DNA from: Lepisosteus oculatus
Lineage: Eukaryota > Chordata > Actinopteri > Semionotiformes > Lepisosteidae
Length of the DNA stretch: 64,000 bases
Assembly: GCF_040954835.1 (NCBI RefSeq)
Contig: NC_090712.1
Coordinates: 21,579,784 to 21,643,783 of the forward strand
Reading direction: 5' to 3'
The position numbers and the translations under genes are program-made. Position 1 is the first letter of the stretch; each line of letters opens with the position of its first letter. Below, one piece after another: positions 48,889 to 54,680 of the stretch. Under the pieces are notes generated by a model. That model ran no database searches, was not told the DNA's origin, and was given only the letters and a program-made list of their open reading frames with translations.

Positions 48889-50100
48889 ATTCCTGGACCT
48901 CCATCGTGTTTCATTTCTTCGTCATCCGCAATCTTGGGCACTGAAGGGTGTCTGCGGCTCCCAACCAACTCATAAAGTGTGTTCGGTTCGTTACAAATCA
49001 CACCTGCCTTGGTACACGCGTGAAAATACAACCTGTCACATTGGTAGCTGAGTTGCTGTCTATAAATTACAGTTGTTGGGATGATTTTGTTACAAACAGA
49101 AATAAATTGATCTTAAAGTACAACACGTTCTCATAGTTGAGATGAAATTAGGCAAAAGCAAAATGCTTTAGTATTTTATGTGGACCTAAAAGCCGGACAG
49201 ATGTTTGAAATGGCGAGCTGATGAACACAAGCAAAAGTTGAAATTAAAAGAATAAATGTTCGCCGTGTATCTTTGCCAAGTTGAATACAGTTGCTTTTTT
49301 TTCCTGCGTTGCTCAGGTATTGGAGTAGAGATAAGATCTCTGGCTGGCACACAAGAGGTTCGAGGATTTCAGTTCCGGGTGGGACGATGTGACCTTGATT
49401 CGCCAAAACCGCTCCGCTAAAGGCGATTGCACAAACGCGCACTCCCCACGCCAGCATTACAACGGAGATTGTTCCCAATTGAGTTATCTGGTTGAAATTA
49501 TTAAATGTATGAAATTAAGTTTAGAATGGATTTTTTCAACAATTGACTCCATTTTGTAGTACAAATACAGTATTTTAAGTATGCCCTAGACTAGAGGAAA
49601 AGGATTTGACCGAATTGTTACAATATAATTTATACGCTAAATTGCATTATGGGGCTTTACAACGCAAATTCCTTATATTCGTCAAAATTCAGTGATAAGA
49701 TTCTGACAAAGTACCACGTAGAAAATGAAAACTAAAGGATGTTTAAAATGGAGGTTATACTGTACTTACTCTGGGAGTGTTGCACGGTGGCAAAGCATTT
49801 TTGAATCAAGCAACCAAGAAGGAAGATGAACACAAGTTTTTCCCTGAAAAGAGAGTTGTCAACTACATTAAGTGCAGCAAAAACATACTGTATTATCTAA
49901 TTTATATCAGATAATATTATCTACTTTATAAGTAGAATTATTACATGATTTATAATGCAGAAAATACAAATATATAATTATACTGGTTACTGGTAATTGT
50001 TAAGTAGTTTTAATAAGTTATCTTTTAGTCTATAATATCAGATGAAGAGAAACAATCCTCAAATCTAAAACTTTAAAATTTACCTTATCAGCTCCCCCAT
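11364..50100 (-). CDS. col9a1: Collagen type IX alpha-1 chain, complete gene (38 coding exons, long isoform)
   Basis: A FACIT collagen chain that trimerises with alpha-2 and alpha-3(IX) and coats collagen II fibrils in cartilage and vitreous. Exon lengths sum to 2787 nt, one open frame of 928 residues (human about 921). Domains: signal peptide 1-24; NC4 (laminin-G/TSPN-like) about 25-269; COL3 about 271-404; NC3 with [12 protein letters not shown]2 to about 756; NC2 with [16 protein letters not shown]1; NC1 about 903-928. Every splice junction keeps phase, and the count of 38 equals human COL9A1. Diagnostic stretches include [30 protein letters not shown] and NWNIWQIQD, remembered from human COL9A1 with few changes. 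A second promoter and first exon (1*) in intron 6 gives the short isoform. The gene is convergent with col19a1. Exons are listed separately below. Confidence 0.97.
12424..12501 (-). CDS. col9a1: col9a1 exon 37: COL1
   Basis: 78 nt, phase 1 in and out, donor gtgagt, acceptor tgtgcag. It reads [20 protein letters not shown] then PPGLPG. The stretch GVTVRGP breaks the triplet pattern where human has GPPGRGP, a conserved interruption site in COL1. Confidence 0.93.
14294..14482 (-). CDS. col9a1: col9a1 exon 36: end of NC2 and start of COL1
   Basis: 189 nt, acceptor gccacag, donor gtaagg. It begins [18 protein letters not shown], the second half of the NC2 region, then [20 protein letters not shown] and further triplets to GPKG. 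It matches human MAASLKRPDSGATGLPGRPG closely. NC2 helps chain registration in type IX collagen. Confidence 0.95.
16446..16500 (-). CDS. col9a1: col9a1 exon 35: NC2
   Basis: 55 nt, phase 0 in and phase 1 out. It reads [18 protein letters not shown] plus a split Glu codon. The QVCMRV core is identical to human and holds the NC2 cysteine. Donor gtaag, acceptor tttcaccag. Confidence 0.95.
16841..16987 (-). CDS. col9a1: col9a1 exon 34: C-terminal COL2
   Basis: 147 nt, 49 codons, phase 0 at both ends. It opens [20 protein letters not shown] and closes [15 protein letters not shown], leading into NC2. It is GC-rich compared with its surroundings. Donor gtaggt, acceptor ctggtttag. Confidence 0.94.
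18009..18121. repeat. Hairpin-forming dispersed repeat, copy A
   Basis: An imperfect palindrome of about 113 bp in col9a1 intron 33. The outer arms are aggtttatttcctgctgaaag and its near-complement at 18101-18121. The inner arms acacaacattt and aaatgttgtgt flank a CTGAAGA...GCCGAAA core. It shares the motif with copies at 24.1 kb and 33.8 kb. Confidence 0.8.
19118..19150 (-). CDS. col9a1: col9a1 exon 33: COL2
   Basis: 33 nt reading [11 protein letters not shown], completed by Thr from exon 34. Acceptor attcttacag, donor gtaagt. Confidence 0.92.
19307..19351 (-). CDS. col9a1: col9a1 exon 32: COL2
   Basis: 45 nt reading [15 protein letters not shown]. Donor gtgagt, acceptor attttatag. Confidence 0.93.
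19505..19768. repeat. 52-bp minisatellite, about 5 copies, in col9a1 intron 31
   Basis: The word ggtaagccc recurs at 19545, 19597, 19649, 19701 and 19753, exactly 52 bp apart. Units are nearly identical, with few substitutions. Each unit on the plus strand holds a perfect 5' splice-site consensus CAGGTAAG preceded by a pyrimidine-rich ...cccacag, but on the strand opposite to col9a1. Confidence 0.9.
19819..19854 (-). CDS. col9a1: col9a1 exon 31: COL2
   Basis: 36 nt reading [12 protein letters not shown]. Donor gtaagt, acceptor gttgtag. Confidence 0.93.
20580..20690 (+). mobile_element. 5S-SINE-related 3' fragment
   Basis: Shares the ggtggtggtgga...aatgc...gtgtaagcaattattatt tail with the 3' end of 5S-SINE copy 1. 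The sequence before it (about 20460-20580) has diverged pieces of the SINE body (catctgaagga..cacagtg). The 5S-like head is missing. Confidence 0.6.
21991..22062 (-). CDS. col9a1: col9a1 exon 30: COL2
   Basis: 72 nt, 24 codons, beginning [20 protein letters not shown] and ending KGDR. Donor gtaagt, acceptor gttttcag. Confidence 0.94.
23618..23671 (-). CDS. col9a1: col9a1 exon 29: COL2
   Basis: 54 nt reading [18 protein letters not shown]. Donor gtgagt, acceptor gttttccag. Confidence 0.94.
24118..24195 (-). repeat. Hairpin-forming dispersed repeat, copy B (single arm)
   Basis: Reads as the reverse complement of the CTGAAGAAGGCTCCACAGCC repeat motif, with the common aataggtttattccatgctg edge. 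Only one arm is present, so it does not fold back. It lies in intron 28. Confidence 0.75.
25285..25545 (-). mobile_element. Degenerate tRNA-derived SINE-like repeat
   Basis: On the minus strand it reads as the common fish repeat with a B-box-like gggtttgattt, then ctccaggtgctaaggtttcc and tcccatagtctgaagacatg. It is diverged and lies in intron 28. Confidence 0.5.
25791..25844 (-). CDS. col9a1: col9a1 exon 28: COL2
   Basis: 54 nt reading [18 protein letters not shown]. Donor gtgagt, acceptor tttgcag. Separated from exon 27 by only 88 nt. Confidence 0.94.
25933..25986 (-). CDS. col9a1: col9a1 exon 27: COL2
   Basis: 54 nt reading [18 protein letters not shown]. Donor gtaaga, acceptor gtctcag. 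Confidence 0.94.
26700..26744 (-). CDS. col9a1: col9a1 exon 26: COL2
   Basis: 45 nt reading [15 protein letters not shown]. Donor gtatgt, acceptor ccttaatag. Confidence 0.93.
27110..27163 (-). CDS. col9a1: col9a1 exon 25: COL2
   Basis: 54 nt reading [18 protein letters not shown]. Donor gtgagt, acceptor cctgtctag. Confidence 0.94.
27265..27318 (-). CDS. col9a1: col9a1 exon 24: COL2
   Basis: 54 nt reading [18 protein letters not shown], very close to human [18 protein letters not shown]. Donor gtatat, acceptor aaattag. Confidence 0.95.
28732..28785 (-). CDS. col9a1: col9a1 exon 23: COL2
   Basis: 54 nt reading [18 protein letters not shown]. Donor gtaagt, acceptor attttttag. Confidence 0.94.
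29742..29795 (-). CDS. col9a1: col9a1 exon 22: COL2
   Basis: 54 nt reading [18 protein letters not shown], compare human GDQGQRGPPGEAGPKGDR. Donor gtaagt, acceptor aattttag. Confidence 0.95.
30678..30731 (-). CDS. col9a1: col9a1 exon 21: COL2
   Basis: 54 nt reading [18 protein letters not shown]. Donor gtatgt, acceptor tttcttgcag. Confidence 0.94.
31395..31790 (+). repeat. Dispersed interspersed repeat (gaccca-tcttgtt family)
   Basis: Diverged sequence sharing order and words (ccatttgacccatct, catccagccatttcttgatg, ccacctggctgagc, cccttgttttgctcctg) with stretches at 32.69, 37.57 and 60.65 kb. The family class is not known to me. It lies in intron 20. Confidence 0.45.
33752..33965. repeat. 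Hairpin-forming dispersed repeat, copy C, with perfect 109-nt palindrome
   Basis: Positions 33777-33885 form a perfect inverted repeat with 54-bp arms around a single central base at 33831. The right arm carries CTGAAGA (33836-33842), a GGC/GCC mini-stem and GAAA (33856-33859). The flanks match copies A and B (aataggtttattccatgctg on the left; cctttgcagcctac on the right). It lies in col9a1 intron 20. The family is unassigned; a Penelope-like or MITE-type origin is possible. Confidence 0.85.
34332..34385 (-). CDS. col9a1: col9a1 exon 20: COL2
   Basis: 54 nt reading [18 protein letters not shown]. Donor gtaggt, acceptor gtgatgcag. Confidence 0.94.
34700..34753 (-). CDS. col9a1: col9a1 exon 19: COL2
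   Basis: 54 nt reading [18 protein letters not shown], compare human GEEGDQGELGEVGAQGPP. Donor gtaaag, acceptor gctctttag. Confidence 0.95.
35056..35109 (-). CDS. col9a1: col9a1 exon 18: N-terminal COL2
   Basis: 54 nt reading [18 protein letters not shown], compare human GHKGAKGEIGEPGRQGHK. Donor gtaaaa, acceptor cttttttag. Confidence 0.95.
35487..35543 (-). CDS. col9a1: col9a1 exon 17: NC3 hinge and start of COL2
   Basis: 57 nt reading [19 protein letters not shown]. The CPNACPPG motif is the NC3 cysteine pair used for interchain bonds at the type IX hinge and is identical to human. Donor gtgagt, acceptor ttgtccag. Confidence 0.96.
35675..35710 (-). CDS. col9a1: col9a1 exon 16: end of COL3 and NC3
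   Basis: 36 nt reading [12 protein letters not shown]. The triplet pattern stops after GF, as in human GTIGFHDGDPL, and continues into CPNAC in exon 17. Donor gtaagc, acceptor tttgttgcag. Confidence 0.94.
35871..36441 (-). mobile_element. 5S-rRNA-derived SINE, copy 2 (minus orientation)
   Basis: The reverse complement of copy 1 over nearly the whole length. The 5S-type C box appears as ggtctcccatcca at 36358-36370 and the A-box region as cctgcttagctt just beyond. The 3' tail (about 35871-35940) has tagcgcttt and tgcttacac. It sits in col9a1 intron 15 in the same direction as the gene. Confidence 0.85.
37127..37180 (-). CDS. col9a1: col9a1 exon 15: COL3
   Basis: 54 nt reading [18 protein letters not shown], compare human [18 protein letters not shown]. 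Donor gtgagt, acceptor cttacacag. Confidence 0.95.
37560..37790 (+). repeat. Dispersed interspersed repeat, same family as 31.4 kb
   Basis: Shares aaaggttacaactgaga-gg, tcaagcctttccttgaagga, gcttcaacaatgg, ttccagactcctacaatcc and tcccacttgtggtc with the other copies. In intron 14. Confidence 0.45.
38104..38157 (-). CDS. col9a1: col9a1 exon 14: COL3
   Basis: 54 nt reading [18 protein letters not shown], compare human [18 protein letters not shown]. Donor gtgagt, acceptor gttctgtag. Confidence 0.95.
38349..38372 (-). CDS. col9a1: col9a1 exon 13: COL3 (24-nt microexon)
   Basis: 24 nt reading GSGPDGPP. It carries the Gly-X imperfection of COL3 at the place where human has GRGIPGPP, so the break in the triple helix is conserved while its residues differ. 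Donor gtaagt, acceptor tttttcttag. Confidence 0.9.
39020..39055 (-). CDS. col9a1: col9a1 exon 12: COL3
   Basis: 36 nt reading [12 protein letters not shown]. Donor gtgagt, acceptor gtttcag. Confidence 0.93.
39723..39776 (-). CDS. col9a1: col9a1 exon 11: COL3
   Basis: 54 nt reading [18 protein letters not shown], compare human GLTGPDGSPGSIGSKGQK. The donor is gtaagt at 39722; an upstream gtcaga was rejected because it breaks the phase. Acceptor ccccttgcag. Confidence 0.94.
39777..42885 (-). other. col9a1: Intron 10 of col9a1
   Basis: 3.1 kb. Holds ATT runs near 40,020, a degraded tRNA-SINE-like stretch near 41.33-41.41 kb (tcctgggtttgaatct) and the CpG-rich block at 42.41-42.62 kb. No exon. 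Confidence 0.5.
42410..42620. other. CpG-rich block inside col9a1 intron 10
   Basis: About 200 bp of clearly higher G+C and CpG than the rest of the 3.1-kb intron. It contains short collagen-like codons on the minus strand (PPGPAG) that run into a stop at once. No COL3 residues are missing between exons 10 and 11, so it is not a needed exon. It could be a cryptic promoter or enhancer. Confidence 0.4.
42886..42948 (-). CDS. col9a1: col9a1 exon 10: COL3
   Basis: 63 nt, 21 codons, reading [19 protein letters not shown] then AD. The length equals the matching human segment. Donor gtaagt, acceptor catttacag. Confidence 0.94.
43035..43070 (-). CDS. col9a1: col9a1 exon 9: COL3
   Basis: 36 nt reading [12 protein letters not shown]. 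Donor gtacgt, acceptor ttatttcag. Confidence 0.94.
43271..43345 (-). CDS. col9a1: col9a1 exon 8: start of COL3, first shared exon of both isoforms
   Basis: 75 nt, phase 0. It reads [20 protein letters not shown] and ends IDGID, close to human RGPPG...GVPGIDGID. Both the exon 7 route and the alternative exon 1* route join here in frame, since exon 7 and exon 1* both end on a codon boundary. Acceptor gtcttcacag, donor gtaagt. GC-rich. Confidence 0.95.
44338..44358 (-). CDS. col9a1: col9a1 exon 7: 21-nt microexon, long isoform only
   Basis: 21 nt reading IAQAEVE, replacing human ITPSQTTDE between NC4 and COL3. The strong acceptor has a pyrimidine run (ttttcctccttgcag) and the donor is gtgagt. 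That acceptor begins only 32 nt after the donor of alternative exon 1*. Confidence 0.85.
44391..44465 (-). CDS. col9a1: col9a1 alternative exon 1*: signal peptide of short isoform
   Basis: An ATG at 44463-44465 starts a 25-codon reading frame: [20 protein letters not shown] then ICSAQ, ending exactly at a gtaagt donor. It has a charged start, a hydrophobic core and a small-residue end (CSAQ), so it is a secretion signal. Spliced to exon 8 it gives SAQ-RGLPG, the same junction as the human short form (CAAQ-RGPPG). In human and chick COL9A1 a second promoter and exon 1* also lie in intron 6 and the transcript skips exon 7. The short protein would be about 684 residues without NC4, as known for the vitreous-type chain. 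Transcription was not tested. Confidence 0.85.
44466..44830 (-). promoter_or_regulatory. col9a1: Probable short-isoform promoter region of col9a1
   Basis: Sequence upstream of exon 1* is richer in G+C and CpG than the neighbouring introns. A CCAAT pentamer on the coding strand lies at 44722-44726, with another (reverse orientation) close to the ATG. No TATA box at a standard spacing is obvious. The start site is unknown. Confidence 0.4.
44961..45044 (-). CDS. col9a1: col9a1 exon 6: end of NC4
   Basis: 84 nt, 28 codons, opening [20 protein letters not shown] and closing DELPARRS. It matches human [20 protein letters not shown]. It holds the last two NC4 cysteines. Donor gtaaga, acceptor gtgcag. 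Confidence 0.96.
45045..47251 (-). other. col9a1: Intron 5 of col9a1
   Basis: 2.2 kb of AT-rich DNA with a repeat fragment at 45.08-45.18 kb. No other feature supported. Confidence 0.5.
45079..45180. repeat. Dispersed fish repeat fragment (tttattgatccc type)
   Basis: The stretch atactttattgatcccgtga followed by gggaagttgc is a widely seen fish repeat end, trailed by an (AAT)n run. The class is not determined. It lies in col9a1 intron 6. Confidence 0.4.
47252..47648 (-). CDS. col9a1: col9a1 exon 5: core of NC4 (laminin-G/TSPN-like domain)
   Basis: 397 nt, phase 2 to 0. It includes [50 protein letters not shown] and [11 protein letters not shown], all near-identical in layout to human NC4. 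This domain is the globular head that projects from fibrils. An odd cysteine in [11 protein letters not shown] replaces a tyrosine remembered from human. Two acceptors are possible: cag before 47648, which gives the human length (TR-AAYPFG), and one 24 nt upstream that would add eight residues in frame. I chose the first from the length match. Donor gtgagt at 47251. Confidence 0.93.
47938..47950 (+). promoter_or_regulatory. CTCF-like core motif in intron 4
   Basis: CCACTAGATGGCG fits CCASYAGRKGGCR. It lies about 2.1 kb inside the gene from the long-form start. Occupancy is unproven. Confidence 0.35.
48022..48154 (-). CDS. col9a1: col9a1 exon 4: NC4
   Basis: 133 nt, phase 1 in, phase 2 out. 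It opens [20 protein letters not shown] and continues [19 protein letters not shown], matching human FDLISQFQ...IQRVVGSATLQVAYKLG. Acceptor tttccgtag, donor gtaccc. Confidence 0.95.
48256..48336 (-). CDS. col9a1: col9a1 exon 3: N-terminal NC4
   Basis: 81 nt. It reads [20 protein letters not shown] then GEDDLP, aligned with human RFPV...ELCPKIRIGQDDLPG. It holds the first NC4 cysteine. Acceptor gtcttcacag, donor gtagac, which is weaker than most donors in this gene. Confidence 0.93.
48828..48885. repeat. (CT)n microsatellite in col9a1 intron 2
   Basis: About 29 perfect CT units on the plus strand, GA on the coding strand. Highly likely to vary in length between individuals. Confidence 0.97.
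49770..49843 (-). CDS. col9a1: col9a1 exon 2: signal peptide core of long isoform
   Basis: 74 nt, phase 2 in, phase 1 out. It reads [18 protein letters not shown] and TVQHSQ. The hydrophobic run FIFLLGCLI followed by KCFA is the signal sequence, with cleavage predicted after Ala-24. The split Arg codon joins exon 3 to give HSQRFPL, parallel to human RPRFPV. Acceptor ctcttttcag, donor gtaagt. Confidence 0.88.
50084..50100 (-). CDS. col9a1: col9a1 exon 1 coding part: long-isoform start
   Basis: ATG at 50098-50100 followed by GGGGAGCTGATAAG and a gtaaat donor, giving MGELI plus a split Arg codon. The phase fits exon 2 and supplies the charged start of the signal peptide. The ATG context has G at -3 and +4. 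The 5' UTR upstream was not delimited. Confidence 0.82.
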
Positions 50101-50260
50101 GCCAGAGCCCTGCAGGACCGGACAACGATGTTCAGTTTGTTCTTCCTAATGTCTCCAGGGCCTGGTGTCCAGTTCACTGAAGTCTGGAAGAATGCCCATG
50201 TGCCCAGAGGCTGATCTGTGTCCGTTTAAATTGAAGGTGGGGGTCAGGACATGTGTTCAT
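50101..50260 (-). promoter_or_regulatory. col9a1: Probable 5' UTR and promoter of long col9a1 transcript
   Basis: Sequence immediately upstream of the long-form ATG. An AATTTAAA stretch (coding strand, near 50225-50232) is the only TATA-like element I see. No CpG island is present. The start site is not determined. Confidence 0.35.
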
Positions 50261-53069
50261 TATTTGCTTAACTAATTTGAAGGGGAGATGAGGGGGGTCA
50301 GTGGGAGGCACTTACATGTCTGAAGGCTTTTCCTACATATTGCTTCTGTAGGTGGTCCACTGCTGGCCAGCACACTAGTGGAGCAGTGGAGGAGTTATGT
50401 CAGTGTTGAATACCGAATTCCACTATGTAAGCCACTTGCAATCGTCTAAACATGACTCATTGAACTACTGTGTTTCCATATTTTAATTGAATAAAACAAA
50501 CGCCAACATGAGAAATGTGGGTATTTGTAAAATACAATAAACTGATAATAAATATTGGCCAGTCTTCTCTAGGGGTTTTAATTCCATTGTTATGGTTCAG
50601 CAGTAAAAAACTCTCCTCTTTAAAGACAAACCCTATTTCTCAATTCCCCCAAATTATAAAAGCTGCCCATTCTACTGCACCTAACCACCCACATGTTGTG
50701 CCCTGTGATGGTCTGGTGTTTCCTGCCGTGCACCTATTGCTTGCTAGGACAGGCTACAGCAGCTCCGTGACCCTTTACTGGATAAAAGAATTAGAACATG
50801 GATGGATATTTTAAAAAGTTAGTTTAAATTAGACTTCACAATTGATTAAGAATAATGTCATTGACAGCATTGACATAACCATAACATAATATTTTAAAAG
50901 CATTATCAAAACAATATCAATTGTGTTATTTATGGCTATTGCAATATCCCTTATTAATATCTACAGTAAATGATATACTGCAATTTTACTACATATGTTG
51001 GAAGCTATTGCTCTTACGGTAAACTACTTGAACCTCCCAAATGTTGTCAATTTGTAATTCTTTGGGTGCAATAGTCTCCTTTTCTATAAGTTTTTTGTTG
51101 TATTGAACATTTGGGTTTTTGAAAGCAGATTTTAAAAAAGCTTTCTGTAAAGCTTGACTGAAATTTATTACAAACAAAGCTCGCTTGCAAGGGTCTATAT
51201 GAGCTGTCAGTATCATGATATATAATGCTGAACAAGCTGAACAAGCTTTAGACTCAAAGTAGCTAAAGCTCTGCCTTTTAATCTCACAATGAGTGCATCC
51301 ACAACTCAGCCCTTCTTCACCTGGAGTGGACAGATACTTCAGTTCATTTAATCAAGCAATGTTGCTTATGTGATTTTCCTTACCTGTGTTACTACAAGTG
51401 AATGTTCTTGTTACATATGGAAAAGAAAGAGTTACATTAAATGTTCAATATGTTAAACTTAAAAGACCTTAAAGAAGAAGCCTAGAATTACTTTTCTGTC
51501 CTGACTCCATGCTTTTTGTCTTATGTCTATCCTTGGTAATTATCTGTAATAGTTTTGACCCTGGCTGTTAATCATTATGCATATTATCAACAAAGCATAA
51601 CAAATAAAGGGATAGAAGATTTAGAAAAAATAAGTAACAACAGTTACACAGCAGTAATAGTGTTGACCGGAGATTGTCCCAGGTCCATTGTCTATTTCTG
51701 AGTGTAAAATACTTTCTAGTATTTCATTCTAAACATTTTACTGTCACCGAAGTTGCCATTAAGCACTTTAACCTACTTACTGTGCCACTGTGCTGCCCTA
51801 AGGTTACATTCCTAGAATAAAATCTGAATTCAATAATTGGGAGATTAAGAAAATAATATACTGTAAATACAGAATATTCAATTAATATCAATAATTAAAC
51901 TAAGAAAGTTTCTACCTCCTCTACACACACGTATGTCCTTGTTGTATTGACTAGCTTCATTTTACAAAGGCAACATACAGCAAAAACAAGTAGTCTCAGG
52001 CCTGGAAGGAACTTCAGTTCTGTATCGGATTACCATTTCCTCTGCTAGATCTAGCTATTTTTTCAGAGTGATCTTAAGGTTGTTTTTTCTACTATGACTG
52101 GATTACCCAAGGATTCCAGCTACAGGATCTGTTTCACTTGACCTAAGAAAGGTTAGGAGAAAGTCTTTTCTTCTTTTTGTTTACATTTGTCATACTTTTA
52201 CTCTTATGTGCTCAGCATTAGAGCACTAGTATTGTGCTTTCTGCATTTCCCATGGCCACCTTCAGCCTTGTTCCAACAAAATGAATTCACAACTTGTTAG
52301 TCTTATGGAACTATCAATTGAATTTGTTATTTTTAGTAAATATTTTAGGGTATTTACTGTAGTTACAGTAAATTTCTGTCTGGTTTAGAAGGAGAGCAAA
52401 TAAAGAACATGGAAACCAAACACAGCACTTGCACAGATGTGCACAGTGCTGAAGGTGTTAATCTTATCCATCAGCAGCAGGCAGCTCAGAGCACTGGCTC
52501 CAAGACTCATGCTCAATGTGCAAGTTTATTTGCTCTCCATGAGCTGCACTTCTTCAGCTTCCCTGACCCTTTAAATCATGGATTTATTTTCCCCATCTGC
52601 TAAGACTGCTTCGATTTTATCCATGCAATGCAGATAAATACTAGCCTGTCTGGCAGGGTGAGAGCCATATGGCCACATAAGCTGGGTGGAGTCCTCTCAC
52701 AGAAGCTGCAAAAGCTCAGGTATTCTTTAGACCACTCATGTAGTGATGAGTGAACAGGTGGTGGATGTCAGCAGCATAGAAGCCCTATTTTTCTATTCAC
52801 AAACCTGTGAGAGAATGAGCTGGTAACTGCATTGTCAAACAGATGAGTGATGGTTTAGCAAAGAGTCTGAAATGAGAATTTCACCTAGCCACTTATGTCC
52901 AAGCACCTGCAGTGTAAATCTTTGTAACTCCACTCATTCACTATCACTCATTGTGAGCTTGACCTGATCTTCTTCACATGGTGCAATTGAATTGAGCCTC
53001 CAGAGGTGGATCTTGCATGGTGTAATGTACTGGGTGAGTGTTGAGCATCCATACTGTGGGGTGTAGGAT

Positions 53070-53768
53070 TCACACTTCTGTCCTTCCACTTTGCACAGAG
53101 GTGTAAATGTTGGGCCTTCCCAAGGCAGGGCTGGTCATAGACAAGAGCCCACTGGTGCTCCACTGCTCATGCTTGTGCAGGGAGAAGTACTCCTTAGCAT
53201 CTGTGTAAACGCAAAGCCTGGAGGCCGTCACAGGGGGAAAAGTCTCTGCCAGGCCAGGTGGCTGCAGTTGGTGCTTGTTCAGTGCAGCTACAGCCACACC
53301 TTCTCCCCAGACTTCTGGGAGCCGGCTTGCTTTCTGTGACATGGAAGCCTTACTTTCTATCTGTATGATCTGTGTTTCCTTCTCTGTTTTCTTCTGTGCC
53401 CCCAAACAGGGACCCTGGCTGTCTTGTGGCACATAATTTCTACTCCTGACACCAATGTGATAAAACAGCATCTTTCAGGATGTGTACCAGGATGCTGTGT
53501 CTAGCAGTGCAGACCTGGCTTTAGACAGAGTGTGACCTACAAAAATTTCAAATAAATGGTGATGAATGCCACCCGTGAAGGAGTTAGGAGTGCTCCCTAT
53601 ATTAGACCTACAGTACCGTGGGGTGGCAACAAAACATGAAATGACAGTGTCCTCTGGAGGGACAGAGCCCTTATTTCTGTGAAGAAACACCCCCCAGATC
53701 ATGAACCATACAACCTCCCCCACGTGTAAACTCCATGTGTAAAAGGTCCAGACTGCAGCCACCAACAG
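53070..53768 (-). pseudogene. Interrupted open reading frame of unknown origin
   Basis: A single minus-strand frame stays open for about 230 codons apart from one TGA at 53472-53474. It reads for example WFMIWGVFLHRNKGSVPPED and, after the stop, MLFYHIGVRSRNYVPQDSQG. I recognise no domain; WFMIWGVF is faintly like the VMVWG segment of Tc1-type transposases, but this is weak. It could be a decayed transposon or chance. The region is richer in G+C than its flanks, which lengthens chance ORFs. Confidence 0.25.
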
Positions 53769-54325
53769 CTACTGTATATTGACCCCATCTCAGGCCCAAA
53801 CATCACCCAAACATCTAGGCCTCCACAATACTATAGCATTACTCCTCTTTAGGAGCTCCACTGAACAGCAGAATAGGCAGAAAGTCTGAAAATTCAAAGT
53901 CATTCATCTACATTACAATAAAACTGATATCATCTAATTCAATGCTGTAACTATTTGCAAACCAAGAAACAGTGCAGTTTATAATTACCGTAGATTCTGG
54001 TGTTATAGAAGTGAACTTTAGAATGATGTTGTAGCAGCATTATCCTCTTATGAACTCAAAGGATCTTTTCAAAGGGCTGCTGGGGCACCAAATAACAGAG
54101 ATTTTTATTCACAATTGGTTGAATCAACAGCCATTACAGATCCCTGTTTCTTTCAGCAGCTGAGGCTCAGATAAAATAATGACTTTAATCCACATGCCAA
54201 AATAAAGAATTACAGGCTCAGAGCATCACTTGATGATGGTTTTCATTGAGTAAAAGCAAAATATAATCAAATATCATCAGCAGGTTTAGAATTTGGCTTA
54301 GTAAGTACAGTAATTAAAAACTGCA

Positions 54326-54379
54326 AACATGCCACACATTATTATGTGTGTGATAAGATTTTAATAATAATAATAATGG
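54326..54379 (+). repeat. Direct repeat, copy 1
   Basis: Shares catgccacacattatta.tgtg and gattttaataataataat with 57187-57236. Possibly the end of a dispersed element. Confidence 0.55.
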
Positions 54380-54454
54380 GTTCTTCAACAAGTGAAGGAG
54401 GCGATTCAGGAGGATTGTCCTAATGATATTCCCTGTGATGGAAAGCTAGAGAAT

Positions 54455-54680
54455 CAGATTGGCTGAGCGGTCAGTATTGCTGGCTCACAGTACCGGGTTT
54501 CAGCCTGGACCTGGGGTGCCGTCTGTGTGGAGTTTGTATATTCTTGCTGTGTTTGCGTGGGTTTCCTATGGATGCTCCGGTTTCCTCCGGTGGGTTAATT
54601 GGCTTTTGGGAAGAGGGTTCTGTCCAGGATGTACCTCAACTTGCACCAGCTGCTTGCCTCCGGCTCCCCCGCAGCCCTGA
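54455..54680 (+). mobile_element. tRNA-derived SINE-like repeat
   Basis: Contains the fish repeat signature tgtgtggagtttg, gcgtgggtttcc, ctccggtttcctccg and gggttaattggc after a tRNA-like head with gctcacagtaccgggtttca. It is moderately diverged. It lies 4.4 kb upstream of the col9a1 start. Confidence 0.55.

Noticed and set aside
48765..49031. Frames with Arg-Glu or Leu-Ser repeats
   Set aside because: Translations of the CT microsatellite.
49176..49478. Minus-strand frame with a signal-like start ([19 protein letters not shown]) in intron 2 of col9a1
   Set aside because: Exons 1 and 2 already supply a signal peptide that joins exon 3 in correct phase, and this frame lacks a donor that would join exon 3 sensibly.
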